The translations under genes were made by a program, and so were the position numbers. Shown here piece by piece: positions 36,729 to 44,907 of a stretch of DNA of 64,000 nucleotides (positions are counted from its first letter, which is position 1; each line of letters starts with the position of its first letter). Origin of the DNA: Catellatospora bangladeshensis (GTDB lineage Bacteria > Actinomycetota > Actinomycetes > Mycobacteriales > Micromonosporaceae); the NCBI RefSeq assembly GCF_016862575.1, contig NZ_BONF01000008.1:310001-374000 (forward strand), written 5' to 3'. Below the pieces are notes generated by a model that was not told the origin of the DNA, ran no database searches, and saw only the letters and a program-made list of their open reading frames with translations.

Positions 36729-37211
36729 ATGAGCGCGCTCCGCTCCCCGCACACCATGCCCGGCCGGGTCGCCCGGCACACGGCCGCCCTGGTCCTGCTC
36801 GGGCTGCCGCTGCTCGTGCTGGTCCGCAGCGGCTACCCGGAGACCCCGTGGTGGCTCGCCACGGCGGCGGTCGTGAGCGTGGCGCAGGTCGCGGCACTGT
36901 TCGCGATCGACCTCGAGGAGCGTGCCCTCGCTCGCCGACAGGCGCGGATCACCGGTGTCCCGGTCGCGCCGGACGAACAGCCGCAGGGCATCTACGGGCT
37001 GCCGCGGCCGTGGCGCATCGCCTCCGAGATCATCACCGTCCTACTCTGGTGCCCCGCCGTCGCGCTGTGCCTAGCCTGGAGCGACACGTTTCCCGGCACG
37101 CCGTCCTGGGTCGTCATGCTCGCGCCCGCCACCGTGCTGGGGTACGCGGGCCGCGCCGCCGACGCGGGCCTGGTCGCGCTCGCCGGGCGGCTCGGGGCCG
37201 ACCGGCGCTGA
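36729..37211 (+). CDS. small membrane protein, unknown function
   Basis: 160 aa from ATG 36729, 4 nt after GGAGG. Hydrophobic stretches at about 22-40, 46-66, 100-122 and 128-150 suggest four membrane helices. A charged stretch after the second contains ERALARRQARITGVPV. No family recognised. The adjacent GNAT gene begins 26 bp downstream on the same strand. Confidence 0.6.
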   Translation: MSALRSPHTMPGRVARHTAALVLLGLPLLVLVRSGYPETPWWLATAAVVSVAQVAALFAIDLEERALARRQARITGVPVAPDEQPQGIYGLPRPWRIASEIITVLLWCPAVALCLAWSDTFPGTPSWVVMLAPATVLGYAGRAADAGLVALAGRLGADRR

Positions 37212-37236
37212 CCGGAGGCGCGTACCATCCTCATCC

Positions 37237-37695
37237 ATGATCAACGTGGTGATCCGGCCCGTGACCGCCCTTGACGAGCCCCGCTGGCGCGAGCTGTGGG
37301 ACGCCTACACCCGTTTCTACGAGCGCGAACCTGTCGAGGAGATCACCCGGCACACCTGGGCGCGGATCATGGACGAGCACGCGCCGGTGTACGCGATCGT
37401 CGCGGAGAGCGGCGGGGAGGTCGTCGGCATCGCCAACTACCTGCTGCACGAGAGCACGTCCGCCCTCGCCCCGGTCTGCTACCTGCAGGACCTCTTCGTA
37501 GACCCGGCGGCGCGTACCCGGGGCGTCGGCGGCCTGCTGATCGACCGGCTGTGGGAGCTGACCCGCGCCAACGGCTGGTCCCGGCTCTACTGGCAGACCC
37601 GGGAGAACAACTACCGGGCCCGCGCCCTGTACGACCGCTACACCCCGCACAGCGGCTTCCTGCGCTACGTCCTGAGCAACCCGGACGCCGCCTGA
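37237..37695 (+). CDS. GNAT-family N-acetyltransferase
   Basis: 152-aa single-domain GNAT. Motif A reads DLFVDPAARTRGVGGLLIDRLW and motif B RENNYRARALYDRYTPHSGFLRY, both well conserved. It resembles acetyltransferases acting on small amines or antibiotics, but the substrate is not predictable. ATG 37237 follows a GGAGGCG SD. Confidence 0.88.
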   Translation: MINVVIRPVTALDEPRWRELWDAYTRFYEREPVEEITRHTWARIMDEHAPVYAIVAESGGEVVGIANYLLHESTSALAPVCYLQDLFVDPAARTRGVGGLLIDRLWELTRANGWSRLYWQTRENNYRARALYDRYTPHSGFLRYVLSNPDAA

Positions 37696-37697
37696 TC

Positions 37698-37952
37698 TCA
37701 CTCCTCGGTCTCGGTGACCTCGACGAAGTGGCTGTTGCGCCACATCTCGTGGCGGCGCAGCAGCACCGCGACCGCGTGGACCGCGAAGTTGATCACGCCG
37801 AGGACGAGCAGCACGTTGGCGAGCACCGAGTAGAACGCGGACTCGGTGGACTGGGGATCGTCGAGGGCGAGAGCCGTGCAGAACAGCCCCGCGGCCGTGA
37901 GCAGGATCGCGGGGACCAGGAACCTGAGGGTCTGCGCCGGGTGGTGGCTCAC
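37698..37952 (-). CDS. two-helix membrane protein, 84 aa
   Basis: Small protein starting at GTG 37952 after a GAGAAGAGA purine stretch. Two hydrophobic segments (about 9-28 and 38-60) are followed by a polar tail ending in TETEE. Its stop is 2 bp from that of the convergent GNAT gene. No family recognised. Confidence 0.6.
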   Translation of the reverse strand: MSHHPAQTLRFLVPAILLTAAGLFCTALALDDPQSTESAFYSVLANVLLVLGVINFAVHAVAVLLRRHEMWRNSHFVEVTETEE

Positions 37953-38001
37953 GTCGTCTCTTCTCGCCGAGGGGCTTCGCAGCCTATGACATCGCCGCTC
38001 G

Positions 38002-38598
38002 TCAGTGACGGCCCGCGACGTCGCTCCTGATGCGGGCATGCAGGTGCATGTCGTGGCGGCCGTCGGCGTGTACGGCGTCGCTGCGCTTGGTGCCCTCCAG
38101 GACGAACCCCGCCTTGACGGCGACCCGGCAGGAGGCGTGGTTGCGGGTCGAGTGGTCCAGGTGCAGCCGGTGGAACCGGGCCTCGGCCAGCGCCCATACG
38201 CTCAGCGCGTTCAGCGCCCGGGAGGCCACCCCGGCACCGCGCGCGGCGGGGAGCACCCAGTACGCGCAGCCCGCGACGCCGTCGTCCAGGTTCACGCTGC
38301 CCAGCGCGAGGCGGCCGAGCACTTCGCCGCCGCCACGGGTCACCGCCCAGCTCGCCCCGGTCTCCTGCGCCCACGCCTGGCGGTACTGCGCGAACCAGTC
38401 GAGGACCTGCTGCTGCGACGACGGCTGGCGGGTGTGCCACTGCCGGATGGCCGGATCCTGGTACGCGGCCAGGAAGACCGGCGCGTCGGCCGCCTCCCAC
38501 GGGCGCAGGAGCAGGTCACCCGGCGCGGCCAGCATCGGCTGGGGACCGGCGGAGAGAACACCGGCGGAGATCGCGGGAGGCGTCGTGATCGCGCGCAT
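38002..38598 (-). CDS. GNAT-family N-acetyltransferase (RimJ/RimL type)
   Basis: 198 aa of the Acetyltransf_3 group: LLLRPWEAADAPVFLAAYQDP at the start, WVLPAARGAGVASRALNAL as the acetyl-CoA loop and LDHSTRNHASCRVAVKAGFVLEG as motif B. Relatives acetylate ribosomal protein N-termini or small molecules. ATG 38598 is 5 nt after GGGAGAGGA. It is 49 bp upstream of the small membrane-protein gene on the same strand and probably co-transcribed with it. Confidence 0.88.
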   Translation of the reverse strand: MRAITTPPAISAGVLSAGPQPMLAAPGDLLLRPWEAADAPVFLAAYQDPAIRQWHTRQPSSQQQVLDWFAQYRQAWAQETGASWAVTRGGGEVLGRLALGSVNLDDGVAGCAYWVLPAARGAGVASRALNALSVWALAEARFHRLHLDHSTRNHASCRVAVKAGFVLEGTKRSDAVHADGRHDMHLHARIRSDVAGRH

Positions 38599-38765
38599 GC
38601 CTGATCCTCTCCCGGCCCCGCGATGCACCGTCACCCGGCCGCGGGCCGCTCGTGTACGGCGCGCCTTCAATAAATCTTCGGGTATAGCGTCGGATCTCAG
38701 GCGAGCCGTTCGTAGCAGAGGTGAACGGCGGCCGGAGGAAGCCGCCCGGACCAGGGAGTCACGTG

Positions 38766-39140
38766 ATGACGCGATACTTGATCTCGTTCAATGACGGCGC
38801 GATGGACCACATCCCCGCCGAGGAGATGGCCGACGTGGGCAAGGCCTCGCACGCGGTGGTCCAGGAGGCCGTGAACGCCGGGGTGTGGGTGTACGGCGCG
38901 GGGCTGGAACGGCAGCGGGCGAGCATCGTGGCCACGGACGGGATGGTCACCGACGGCCCCTACCCGGAGACCAAGGAGGTCGTCGGCGGGTTCTCCGTGG
39001 TCGAGGTGGCCACCCGCGAAGAAGCGCTGGAGTGGGCCGCCAAGATGGCCGTCGCCTGCCGCTGCGCGCAGGAGGTCCGGGAGCTGCTGCCCGACCCCGA
39101 GACAGACGAGATGCTCCGCCAGGCCGACCGGCGCGGTTGA
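38766..39140 (+). CDS. YCII-related (DGPF-type) protein
   Basis: 124 aa of the YciI superfamily. It has the DGPYPETKEVVGGFSVVEV segment and a C-terminal extension. In actinobacteria such proteins often sit beside ECF sigma factors; none is here. A ferredoxin-like dimeric fold is typical; the function is unproven. ATG 38766 is preferred, with GGGAG 8 nt upstream; the adjacent GTG at 38763 is possible. Confidence 0.82.
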   Translation: MTRYLISFNDGAMDHIPAEEMADVGKASHAVVQEAVNAGVWVYGAGLERQRASIVATDGMVTDGPYPETKEVVGGFSVVEVATREEALEWAAKMAVACRCAQEVRELLPDPETDEMLRQADRRG

Positions 39141-39160
39141 CCTTCCAGGGGAAACGGGGG

Positions 39161-39217
39161 CCGGCTGGATCCGGTGACCGGGCATTGAAGTAAAGCCCGG
39201 TCACCGGATCCAGCCGG
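39161..39217. terminator. perfect 23-bp hairpin between convergent genes
   Basis: Arms 39161-39183 and 39195-39217 are perfect 23-bp complements (starting CCGGCTGGATCC) around an 11-nt AT-rich loop. It lies between the stops of the YciI-like gene and ychF and very probably terminates both. Confidence 0.8.
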
Positions 39218-39245
39218 ATCGCGCGAGAAGCGCTGTCTTCGGTGC

Positions 39246-40331
39246 TCAGACGTTGAAGCGGAACTCCACCACGTCGCCGTCGGCCATGACGTACTCCTTG
39301 CCCTCCATGCGGACCCGCCCGGCGGCCTTCGCCGCCGCCATGGAGCCCGCCGCGACGAGGTCGTCGTACGCCACGATCTCGGCCTTGATGAAGCCGCGCT
39401 GGAAGTCGCTGTGGATGACACCGGCGGCCTCGGGGGCGGTCGCGCCGACCGGGATGGTCCAGGCGCGCGCCTCCTTCGGGCCCGCGGTGAGGTAGGTCTG
39501 CAGGCCGAGGGTGCCGAAGCCGACCCGGATCAGCTGGTTGAGGCCGGGCTCGGACTGGCCGATGGCCTCCAGCATCTCGGCCGCCTCCTCGGGCGACAGG
39601 TCGATCAGCTCGGACTCGATCTTCGCGTCCATGAACACGGCCTCGGCCGGGGCGACCAGCGCGCGCAGCTCGTTCAGGAACTCCTCGTTGCCCAGCTCGG
39701 CCTCGTCGACGTTGAAGACGTACAGGAACGGCTTCGCGGTCATCAGGTGCAGCTCGCGCAGCTCGGCGAGGTCGATGCCGGCCTTGGCGGCGCCGGCGAA
39801 CAGGGTGGTGCCGCTGTCGAGCAGGTCACGGGCGGCCTTCGCGGCGGCGAGGATGCCTGCGCGGTCCTTGCGGAGCTTGGCCTCCTTCTCCAGCCGGGGC
39901 AGCGCCTTCTCGACGGTCTGCAGGTCGGCGAGCATCAGCTCGGTGTTGATGGTCTCGATGTCGTCCTTCGGCGAGACCTTGCCGTCGACGTGCACCACGT
40001 TCGGGTCGCTGAAGGCGCGGACGACCTGGCAGATCGCATCGACGTCGCGAATGTTGGCGAGGAACGCGTTGCCCTTGCCCTGCCCCTTCGAGGCGCCCTT
40101 GACCAGGCCCGCGATGTCGGTGAAGCTCACCGGCGCGGGCAGGATGCGCTGCGAGCTGAAGATCTCGGCGAGCTTGTCCAGCCGCGCGTCGGGCAGCCCC
40201 ACCACGCCCACGTTGGGCTCGATCGTGGCGAACGGGTAGTTCGCCGCGAGCACGTTGTTGCGGGTCAACGCGTTGAACAGGGTGCTCTTGCCGACGTTGG
40301 GCAGGCCGACGATCCCGATGCTGAGGCTCAC
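39246..40331 (-). CDS. ychF: redox-regulated ATPase / translation-associated GTPase-like YchF
   Basis: 361-aa Obg-superfamily protein. G1 is GLPNVGKST and the switch region is intact. The NVDE in VFNVDEAEL replaces the canonical NKxD specificity motif, which is why YchF proteins hydrolyse ATP. The C-terminal TGS domain ends in KEYVMADGDVVEFRFNV. It associates with ribosomes and stress responses. The start is GTG 40331. A family A repeat lies upstream in the gap to the divergent repair operon. Confidence 0.95.
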   Translation of the reverse strand: MSLSIGIVGLPNVGKSTLFNALTRNNVLAANYPFATIEPNVGVVGLPDARLDKLAEIFSSQRILPAPVSFTDIAGLVKGASKGQGKGNAFLANIRDVDAICQVVRAFSDPNVVHVDGKVSPKDDIETINTELMLADLQTVEKALPRLEKEAKLRKDRAGILAAAKAARDLLDSGTTLFAGAAKAGIDLAELRELHLMTAKPFLYVFNVDEAELGNEEFLNELRALVAPAEAVFMDAKIESELIDLSPEEAAEMLEAIGQSEPGLNQLIRVGFGTLGLQTYLTAGPKEARAWTIPVGATAPEAAGVIHSDFQRGFIKAEIVAYDDLVAAGSMAAAKAAGRVRMEGKEYVMADGDVVEFRFNV

Positions 40332-40411
40332 GACAGAACAGCTTACGTCCCACCCCGTCTATCCCCACCCCTTGCCCGCCCCGCGCGTGACCAGCCCCTC
40401 AAGATCACGTC

Positions 40412-40478
40412 GATCTTGCGCGAAGTGTTGCCCTTTTGCCCGGTTAGCGCGTGTCGTACCCACAGCTCACGCAAGATC
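40412..40478 (+). repeat. family A 67-bp palindromic element, copy 4
   Basis: Full 67-bp copy in the gap between the divergent ychF and Ada/AlkA starts, with the AAGATC-N5 extension on its left (40401-40411). It is the only full copy placed between two gene starts. Confidence 0.9.
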
Positions 40479-40545
40479 GGCGCGGGAGAGGGGTGAGGTC
40501 CGATTTCCGCTAGCGGTGGGGGTGGGGGCGGGGGAGGGTGGGGGG

Positions 40546-42105
40546 GTGGATAGGTATTACCGGGCGGTGAGCAGTCGGGACTCGCGGTTTGACGGGGTGT
40601 TTTGGACCGGGGTTACGTCGACGGGGATTTACTGTCGGCCGTCGTGTCCGGCGAAGACGCCGAAGGTGGAGAACTGCCGGTTCTTTCCGAGTGCGGCGGC
40701 GGCGGCGCGGAGCGGGTTCCGGGCGTGCAAGCGGTGTGCGCCGGATGCGGTGCCGGGGTCGGCGCAGTGGGACAGCCGGGCCGATGTGACGGCGCGGGCG
40801 GTGCGGCTGATCGGGGACGGAGTGGTGGATCGGGGCGGGGTGCCGGAGCTGGCGTCGCGGCTCGGGTACACCGAGCGGCATCTGCATCGGCTGCTGACCG
40901 AGGAGCTGGGGGCGGGGCCGCTGGCGCTGGCCCGGACCCAGCGGGCGCAGACGGCCAAGACGCTGATCGGCAAGACGGGGCTGAGCCTGTCGGAGATCGC
41001 GTTCGCGGCGGGGTTCGGCAGCATCCGGCAGTTCAACGACACTTTCCGCGAGGTGTACGGGTGTGCGCCGTCGGCGCTGCGGCGCGAGGACGCGCCGGTG
41101 GACGGCACGGTGTCGCTCAAGCTGAGCTACCGGGCGCCGCTGCACGCGGCATCGCTGTTCGGGTTCCTCGCCATGCGCACGATCGCGGGGGTCGACGACT
41201 TCCGGGACGGGCGCTACACGCGGGCGCTGCGGCTGCCGCACGGCCCGGCGACGGCCACCCTGTGGCCCGAGGACGGGCACGTGGCGGCGCTGCTGCACCT
41301 GAGCGACGTGCGCGATCTGACCCCGGCGGTGGCGCGCTGCCGGCGGCTGCTGGACCTGGACGCCGACCCGGCGGCGGTCGACGCGGTGCTGGGCGCCGAT
41401 CCCGCGCTGAGCGCGGCGGTCACCGCCGAGCCGGGGGTACGCCTGCCCCGCAGCGTGGACGGGTTCGAGATGGCCGTCCGCGCCGTGGTCGGCCAGCAGA
41501 TCAGCGTCTCCGGCGCCCGCACCGTCCTCGCCCGCCTCTGCGCCGCCGCAGCCGCCCTCGACGACGCCGAGCTCGGGCGGCCCGCACCAACCCGGCACCC
41601 CGCCACCGGCCTGGACGACCGTCCAGGAACCCGCACGGCCGCCGAACGGAGCGGCAGTTTCGGGGAAACTGCGGGAATGTCAGCCCGCCTGGCTGCAGTT
41701 TCCCCGAAACTGCAGCCGGGTCAGGGCACGATGCCCGGGTTCCCGACGCCGGAGCAGGTGCTGGCGCTGCCGGATGAGGTGTTCGCGATGCCGGGGGCGC
41801 GGCGGCGGACGGTGCGGGCGCTGGCCGAGGCGGTGCGGGACGGGCTGCGGCTGGACGCGGGCAGCGACCGGGCCGCGACCCGGGAGGCGCTGCTGGCGCT
41901 GCCGGGAGTGGGCCCCTGGACCGCCGACTACGTGGCGCTGCGGGCGCTCGGCGACCCGGACGTCCTGCTGACCACCGACCTGGGCACCCGGCGCGGCGCG
42001 AAGGCGCTGGGCCTGCCCGACGACCCCGCGGCGCTCGCCCGGCATGCCGAACGCTGGCGGCCGTGGCGCTCGTACGCACAGATCCGACTCTGGAGAGCAG
42101 CATGA
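40546..42105 (+). CDS. Ada-type regulator fused to AlkA DNA glycosylase
   Basis: 519 aa. Residues 1-80: Ada zinc domain with C30-RPS-C34 and the CKRC pair; C30 corresponds to the methyl-phosphotriester acceptor of E. coli Ada. Next is an AraC-type HTH (about 85-180), then an AlkA N-terminal domain and an HhH-GPD glycosylase fold with ALPGVGPWTADYVALRALG. It likely senses alkylation damage, activates transcription and excises 3-methyladenine. Residues about 345-400 are an insert carrying two palindromes at 41654-41713. GTG 40546 follows GGAGGG. It overlaps ogt by 4 bp. Confidence 0.9.
   Translation: MDRYYRAVSSRDSRFDGVFWTGVTSTGIYCRPSCPAKTPKVENCRFFPSAAAAARSGFRACKRCAPDAVPGSAQWDSRADVTARAVRLIGDGVVDRGGVPELASRLGYTERHLHRLLTEELGAGPLALARTQRAQTAKTLIGKTGLSLSEIAFAAGFGSIRQFNDTFREVYGCAPSALRREDAPVDGTVSLKLSYRAPLHAASLFGFLAMRTIAGVDDFRDGRYTRALRLPHGPATATLWPEDGHVAALLHLSDVRDLTPAVARCRRLLDLDADPAAVDAVLGADPALSAAVTAEPGVRLPRSVDGFEMAVRAVVGQQISVSGARTVLARLCAAAAALDDAELGRPAPTRHPATGLDDRPGTRTAAERSGSFGETAGMSARLAAVSPKLQPGQGTMPGFPTPEQVLALPDEVFAMPGARRRTVRALAEAVRDGLRLDAGSDRAATREALLALPGVGPWTADYVALRALGDPDVLLTTDLGTRRGAKALGLPDDPAALARHAERWRPWRSYAQIRLWRAA
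41654..41713. repeat. inverted palindrome pair inside the Ada/AlkA coding sequence
   Basis: GCAGTTTCGGGGAAACTGC (41654-41672) and its exact reverse complement (41695-41713) are each near-perfect palindromes, 22 bp apart. They lie in frame within the glycosylase half, at an unconserved linker. Confidence 0.8.
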
Positions 42106-42554
42106 TCACGATAGAGACTCCCGCCGGTCCGTTCACCATGACCGGCGACGGCGCCGCCGTCACCGCCGCGGTCTTCGGCACCGAGCTGCCCGAGGGCTGG
42201 GCCGCCCCGGGCGAGGTGCCGGAGAAGGCGGTGGACGCGGTGCGCGCCTACTTCGGCGGCGATCTGGCGGCGCTGGACGCCGTCCCGGTCGCGCAGCACG
42301 GCACGGCGTACCTGGAGCAGTGCTGGGACATGCTGCGCACGCTGGACGGGCCGATCACGTACACCCGGCTGGCCGAGCTGACCGGGCGCCCGGCGGCGGT
42401 CCGCGCGGCGGCGCAGGGCTGCGCCCGCAACCAGGTCGCGCTGATCGTGCCGTGCCACCGGGTGCTGCGTACCGACGGCTCGCTCGGCGGCTATCGCTGG
42501 GGACTGGACGTGAAGCGCTGGCTGCTCGCCCACGAGGCCGCCCACCGCGCCTGA
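42102..42554 (+). CDS. ogt: methylated-DNA-protein cysteine methyltransferase
   Basis: 150-aa O6-alkylguanine-DNA alkyltransferase. The acceptor cysteine lies in VPCHRVL, with the upstream RAAAQGCARN helix that recognises DNA. It removes O6-methyl groups from guanine by suicide transfer. ATG 42102 overlaps the Ada/AlkA stop (ATGA), giving a two-gene alkylation-response operon that splits the E. coli Ada functions differently. A hairpin terminator follows. Confidence 0.94.
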   Translation: MITIETPAGPFTMTGDGAAVTAAVFGTELPEGWAAPGEVPEKAVDAVRAYFGGDLAALDAVPVAQHGTAYLEQCWDMLRTLDGPITYTRLAELTGRPAAVRAAAQGCARNQVALIVPCHRVLRTDGSLGGYRWGLDVKRWLLAHEAAHRA

Positions 42555-42570
42555 GCGCCACCCGGTTCGC

Positions 42571-42612
42571 AAAGCTCCCACCAGGCTGTACTCACGGCAT
42601 GGTGGGAGCTTT
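42571..42612 (+). terminator. hairpin terminator after ogt
   Basis: 13-bp perfect arms, AAAGCTCCCACCA (42571-42583) and TGGTGGGAGCTTT (42600-42612), with a 16-nt loop, ending in a short T run. Confidence 0.75.
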
Positions 42613-42655
42613 CCGCACGAAGTGGCGGCGCGTCGTCGACCGGGTCGAGGGGATT

Positions 42656-42680
42656 TAATTTCCTACTAGACCGATAGGAG
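42656..42680. promoter_or_regulatory. AT-rich operator-like motif upstream of the wHTH gene
   Basis: An unusually AT-rich stretch contains TCCTA (42661-42665) and TAGGA (42675-42679) around CTAGACCGA. The form CCTACT-N2-ACCGATAGG resembles motifs I recall upstream of actinobacterial sulfur-assimilation genes; that parallel is memory-based and unverified. Confidence 0.35.
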
Positions 42681-42808
42681 TTGAGGAGTTAAGCTGGCCG
42701 GGTATTGCTGAGTCGCTCGTGGAGGGTCACGTGCAGCGCACATTCCGATGTCGCCGGTCGCTCGCACCGCAGCCCACCCGCGATCCCGCAACGACCAGGA
42801 GTTTCGAC

Positions 42809-43381
42809 ATGACGACGACCCTGCTGCCCGAGTCCGCGTACACCGACGCGGCACTCCCCACCCTGCTCGGCCAGTCCCCCGCCGCCCACATCCCGGACGG
42901 CGCGGACGAGCCGCTCACCGTCACGCTCACCCTCAAGCTGACCGGCCCGGACGCGGCGAGCGCCGCCACCCGGCTGGTGCACGCGCTGGCCGACGCCGAG
43001 CCGCTGCGTGACACGATCTGGGACGGCGAGATCGCCACCCCGGCACCCGCGCCCGCCGCCGTGGCGACGGTGACCCCGGTGGTCATCGACACGGTCAGCC
43101 GCACCGTCGACGTCGACGGCGCTCCGGTGCGCTTCACCCGCCGCGAGTTCGAGCTGCTGTTCTTCCTGGTCCGGCACACCGGGGCGGCGTTCACCCGGCT
43201 GCAGCTGATGCGGGCGGTGTGGGGGCACGAGTTCAGCGGCGAGCGCACCGTCGACGTGCACGTGCGCCGGGTGCGGGCCAAGCTCGGCGAGCACGGCGCG
43301 GCGCTGTCGACCGTGCACGGCTTCGGCTACCGGCTGGAGACCGGGAGCAGCATCGGCCTGCGCCGGGGAGCGGCGGCCTAG
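42809..43381 (+). CDS. stand-alone OmpR/PhoB-type winged-helix regulator
   Basis: 190 aa. The C-terminal ~100 residues form a Trans_reg_C winged helix (RREFELLFFLVRHTGAAFTR, then RTVDVHVRRVRAKLGE and the VHGFGYRLE wing). There is no receiver domain; the N-terminal ~90 residues are a different small domain with the strand TVTLTLKLTG. It therefore is not a standard two-component regulator. ATG 42809 is 7 nt after AGGAG. The 254-bp upstream gap holds the AT-rich motif at 42656. The target is unknown. Confidence 0.82.
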   Translation: MTTTLLPESAYTDAALPTLLGQSPAAHIPDGADEPLTVTLTLKLTGPDAASAATRLVHALADAEPLRDTIWDGEIATPAPAPAAVATVTPVVIDTVSRTVDVDGAPVRFTRREFELLFFLVRHTGAAFTRLQLMRAVWGHEFSGERTVDVHVRRVRAKLGEHGAALSTVHGFGYRLETGSSIGLRRGAAA

Positions 43382-43407
43382 CCGCCTGCGCAGTAGGGTC
43401 TGTCGCC

Positions 43408-44853
43408 ATGGCAGACGAGCAGAGCAAGAACGGTGCGGCGACCCCCGACACCGAGCCGGCCGACGACCTCAGCGTCACCCATCACCAGGTCGCCGGCCTG
43501 CGCTACACCGCCACCGCGGGCCGGATCGTGCTGCGCGGGGAGTCGCACACCGAGGACGCGTTCGACGGGCACAAGGCCAAGGCCGAGATGTTCGTCGTCG
43601 CGTACACGCTGGACGGGGCCGACCCGGGGACGCGGCCGGTGACGTTCGCCTTCAACGGCGGCCCCGGGTCGTCCAGCGTATGGCTGCACCTGGGCCTGCT
43701 CGGCCCGCGCCGGGTGGTGATGGGCGACGCGGGGGCGCTCACCGGCCCGCCGTACGGGCTGACCGACAACACCGAGACCCTGTTGCAGCACTCCGACCTG
43801 GTCTTCATCGACCCGGTGTCGACCGGCTACTCCCGGGCGGTCAAGGGCGGCAAGAGCAAGGACTACCACGGCTTCACCGGCGACGTGGAGAGCGTCGGCG
43901 AGCTGATCCGGCTGTGGACCTCCCGGCACGGGCGCTGGACCTCGCCGAAGTTCCTGTGCGGCGAGTCCTACGGCACGCTGCGCGCCGCGGCGCTGGCCCA
44001 CCACCTGCAGGACCGGCACGGCATGTGGCTCAACGGCCTGATGCTGGTCTCCAGCGTGCTCAACATCGGCACCCTGGAGTTCCACCCCCACCTGGACCTG
44101 GCGTACCCGCTGTTCCTGCCCACCTACGCGGCCATCGCGCACTACCACGGCCTGCACGGCGACCGCCCGCTGCCCGAGGTGCTGGCCGAGGCGGAGGAGT
44201 TCGCCGAGCGCGACTACCCCTGGGCGCTGGACCGGGGCGCCCGGCTGAGCGGGGAGCAGCGTGCCGACACCGTCTCCCGCCTGGCCCGGCTCACCGGCCT
44301 GAGCGAGGACTACGTGGACCGGGTGGATCTGCGCCCGGAGCACGTGCGCTACTTCACCGAGCTGCTGCGCTCGCGGCGGCGCACGGTCGGGCGGCTGGAC
44401 GGGCGGTTCACCGGCTGGGACGCCGACTACGGCCGGGAGCACTGGACCAGCGACCCGTCCTTCGACGCGATCATGGGCCCGTACACCGCGGCGATCAACC
44501 ACTACCTGCGCGGCGAGCTGGGCTTCCACAACGACCTGCCGTACCGGGCGATCAGCAGCGACGTGCACCCGTGGTCGTTCAAGGAGTTCGAGGGGCAGCA
44601 CATCAACGTGGCTGACAAGCTGGCCGCCGCGATGCGCGCCAACCCGCACCTGCGGGTGCAGGTGGCCTGCGGCTACCACGACGGCGCGACGCCGTACTAC
44701 GCCTCGGAGCACACGTTCGCGCACCTGGAGATCCCCGCCGAGCTGCGCGGCAACGTCGAGTTCAAGTACTACGAGGCCGGGCACATGATGTACGTGCACG
44801 AGCCCAGCCGGCTGGCCCAGTCGCAGCACCTGGCGGACTTCGTCACGGCTTGA
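43408..44853 (+). CDS. S10 serine carboxypeptidase-like protein
   Basis: 481-aa alpha/beta hydrolase of peptidase family S10. The oxyanion segment FNGGPGSSSVW and the nucleophile elbow CGESYGTLR are intact, and a late His is in EAGHMMYVH. Family enzymes remove C-terminal residues at acid pH. No signal peptide is evident, so a cytoplasmic location is likely, unlike eukaryotic relatives. ATG 43408 starts 26 bp after the regulator gene on the same strand. Confidence 0.87.
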   Translation: MADEQSKNGAATPDTEPADDLSVTHHQVAGLRYTATAGRIVLRGESHTEDAFDGHKAKAEMFVVAYTLDGADPGTRPVTFAFNGGPGSSSVWLHLGLLGPRRVVMGDAGALTGPPYGLTDNTETLLQHSDLVFIDPVSTGYSRAVKGGKSKDYHGFTGDVESVGELIRLWTSRHGRWTSPKFLCGESYGTLRAAALAHHLQDRHGMWLNGLMLVSSVLNIGTLEFHPHLDLAYPLFLPTYAAIAHYHGLHGDRPLPEVLAEAEEFAERDYPWALDRGARLSGEQRADTVSRLARLTGLSEDYVDRVDLRPEHVRYFTELLRSRRRTVGRLDGRFTGWDADYGREHWTSDPSFDAIMGPYTAAINHYLRGELGFHNDLPYRAISSDVHPWSFKEFEGQHINVADKLAAAMRANPHLRVQVACGYHDGATPYYASEHTFAHLEIPAELRGNVEFKYYEAGHMMYVHEPSRLAQSQHLADFVTA

Positions 44854-44907
44854 CATCGGGCGTGGTGTCGCCACGGCACGGGTGATCGCGGATGGCACAT
44901 TGGAGCC

